Part shown: in pieces, positions 63,035 through 64,000 of the stretch | Layout: every line of letters starts with the position of its first letter | Position numbering within the stretch: position 1 is the first letter of the stretch | Source: a bacterium | GTDB lineage: Bacteria; UBP15; UBA6099 | DNA length: 64,000 bases | Assembly: GCA_029564595.1 (NCBI GenBank) | Contig: JAKQPS010000035.1 | Coordinates: forward strand, 4,870-68,869 | Direction of reading: 5' to 3' | Program-made: the position numbers and the translations under genes | The notes under the pieces: model-generated | The model's input: the letters and a program-made list of their open reading frames with translations, nothing else | Databases searched by the model: none | Told to the model about the DNA's origin: nothing

Positions 63035-63757
63035 ATGGCTTACGCAAAACTGTTTGACTCGTCGAAATGCATCGCCTGCCGCGGTTGCCAGAAAGCTTGC
63101 AAGAACTGGAATCAGGATCCCGCGGAAAAGACGACCAACCGAGGAACCCACCAGAACCCGCCCGACCTTTCACACCAGACCCGCACCGTGGTCAGATTCA
63201 AGGAACAGGAAGGCGGAGACCTCGGAATCATCTGGACGTTCTTCAAGGACTCCTGCCGCCACTGCATAGAGCCGGCCTGCAAGATGATCGCCGACGGCAC
63301 GGATGAACAGGCCGTCGTCATCACCGACACTGGCGCCGTGATCTACAATGAGCGGACAGCTAAGGTTGAAGGGATGAACTGCGGATACAACATCCCGAAG
63401 CAGGAAAAAGACGGAGCGCCGTACGTGAAGTGCACGCTCTGTTTCGACCGGATCACGAACGGCCTGCAGCCGGCGTGCGTCACCACATGCCCGACCGGCG
63501 CGCTCGAATTCGGCAAGCGCGAGGATATCGTTAAACTCGCCCTCCAGCGCGTTGAAGAGGCCAAGAAACGCTACCCGGACGCTCACATATCGAGCGATTA
63601 TAAGGAAGTCAACTACATTCAGGTCTTCCACTATAAGGAAGATATGTTCGAAATGTACGCTGACAGAGAGAAACAGCAGAAGATCAAAATGGCTTCCCGC
63701 CGCGATCTTCTCAATCCGAAGAAAGCAGCCGGAATGATCTCGAAGCTGCTGGGCTGA
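63035..63757 (+). CDS. fdnH: Formate dehydrogenase iron-sulfur (beta) subunit
   Basis: The 240-residue protein carries four ferredoxin-like Cys groups, beginning CIACRGCQKAC (residues 12-22), followed by CRHCIEPAC, CTLC and CVTTCP. It relays electrons from the major subunit toward a membrane or cytoplasmic acceptor. It lacks the C-terminal membrane helix of E. coli FdnH, so a separate anchor or partner is expected; no gamma subunit gene follows within the window. It starts six bases after the major subunit stop, with GGAAGGGG upstream, and ends at a strong terminator. Confidence 0.93.
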   Translation: MAYAKLFDSSKCIACRGCQKACKNWNQDPAEKTTNRGTHQNPPDLSHQTRTVVRFKEQEGGDLGIIWTFFKDSCRHCIEPACKMIADGTDEQAVVITDTGAVIYNERTAKVEGMNCGYNIPKQEKDGAPYVKCTLCFDRITNGLQPACVTTCPTGALEFGKREDIVKLALQRVEEAKKRYPDAHISSDYKEVNYIQVFHYKEDMFEMYADREKQQKIKMASRRDLLNPKKAAGMISKLLG

Positions 63758-63783
63758 CATTTTAGAAACACAAGCACAACGCA

Positions 63784-63813
63784 AGGGGCGGCTTTCGGGC
63801 CGCCCCTTTTTTA
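63784..63813 (+). terminator. Rho-independent terminator of the formate dehydrogenase operon
   Basis: Stem AGGGGCGGC/GCCGCCCCT with a TTTCGG loop, followed by TTTTTT, 26 bases after the stop of the beta subunit gene. Confidence 0.92.
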
Positions 63814-63852
63814 TTTGTTTGAATTCGGATTCGGCAGATATACCAACTATTA

Positions 63853-64000
63853 AACCCGGATTCGTCGATAAAGCCGACGAACCGGGGCAATTTTCATAGC
63901 GGCGAACTGCTTCGTTGCCGCCGCATTTTTTTGTTCATGAACAATAAGTTCTATTCACTGCAAAAATGCGCCTTGCGCCTCGCATTTCATCCGCTCTGAA
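63853..64000 (+). repeat. Family A MITE-like element without nested insert, cut by the window edge
   Basis: Begins AAACCCGGATTCGTCGAT and follows the 53606 copy (TTTTCATAGCGGCGAACTG, then AAAAATGCG and CATTTCATCCGCTCTGAA), but where that copy has family C it carries only about 25 bases. It therefore represents an empty or different internal state of the element. Confidence 0.8.

Overview
The window reads as chromosomal DNA of a Gram-negative, high-G+C, probably anaerobic and uncultured-type bacterium. The evidence is a Tat translocase subunit (TatC), a Tat-exported selenocysteine formate dehydrogenase with its iron-sulfur subunit, a two-subunit glycine decarboxylase (GcvPA/GcvPB), TrpB2, AmrS, a lone FliN and a PilT-type ATPase. 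No phylum can be assigned from the sequence alone. No rRNA, tRNA, CRISPR array, prophage or transposase gene was recognised. Intergenic space is rich in short palindromic and MITE-like repeats, several nested in one another.

Layout. 1-1.1 kb: 3' part of a radical SAM/SPASM maturase translationally coupled to a 56-residue Cys-containing peptide, a RiPP-like pair. 1.7-3.0 kb: zinc-ribbon coiled-coil protein and an RNase H-like protein. 3.2-20.7 kb (minus strand): two exported SRPBCC proteins, TatC, a LolA/DUF1571-like exported protein, GlpX, UDP-glucose dehydrogenase, GcvPB/GcvPA, a GNAT enzyme, an HNH protein, TrpB2, an acidic membrane-anchored protein with a small partner, a methyltransferase, and a short DnaK with a J-domain/HEAT protein. 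21.2-27.1 kb (plus): M20 peptidase, CxxCxxCC protein, RemB, AmrS, SppA, an alpha/beta hydrolase and a small Cys protein. 27.6-35.2 kb (minus): an alternating operon of two B12-type radical SAM proteins and two DUF2723 membrane proteins. 35.3-39.5 kb (plus): MoxR-DUF58-transglutaminase. 39.7-44.0 kb (minus): a 1407-residue secreted protein ending in a dockerin-like repeat. 44.9-53.6 kb (plus): two CHASE2 cyclases, a type I phosphodiesterase and a MoeB/ThiF-like protein. 54.0-55.6 kb (minus): FliN and a parvulin lipoprotein. 55.8-57.8 kb (plus): PilT and a cyclic-nucleotide/GAF sensor. 58.4-63.8 kb (plus): a Tat-exported phosphoesterase and formate dehydrogenase.

Most interesting observation. 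The tandem CHASE2 cyclases have lost complementary halves of the class III active site. The first lacks both metal-binding aspartates but keeps the Lys, Thr, Asn and Arg of the other half. The second keeps both aspartates but has lost the Asn and Arg. This is the division of labour of the C1a and C2a domains of animal membrane adenylyl cyclases, so the two genes probably encode an obligate heterodimer with one working site. A cyclic-nucleotide-binding/GAF protein lies in an apparent operon with PilT a few kilobases downstream, which suggests, as inference only, a cAMP-type circuit touching type IV pili.
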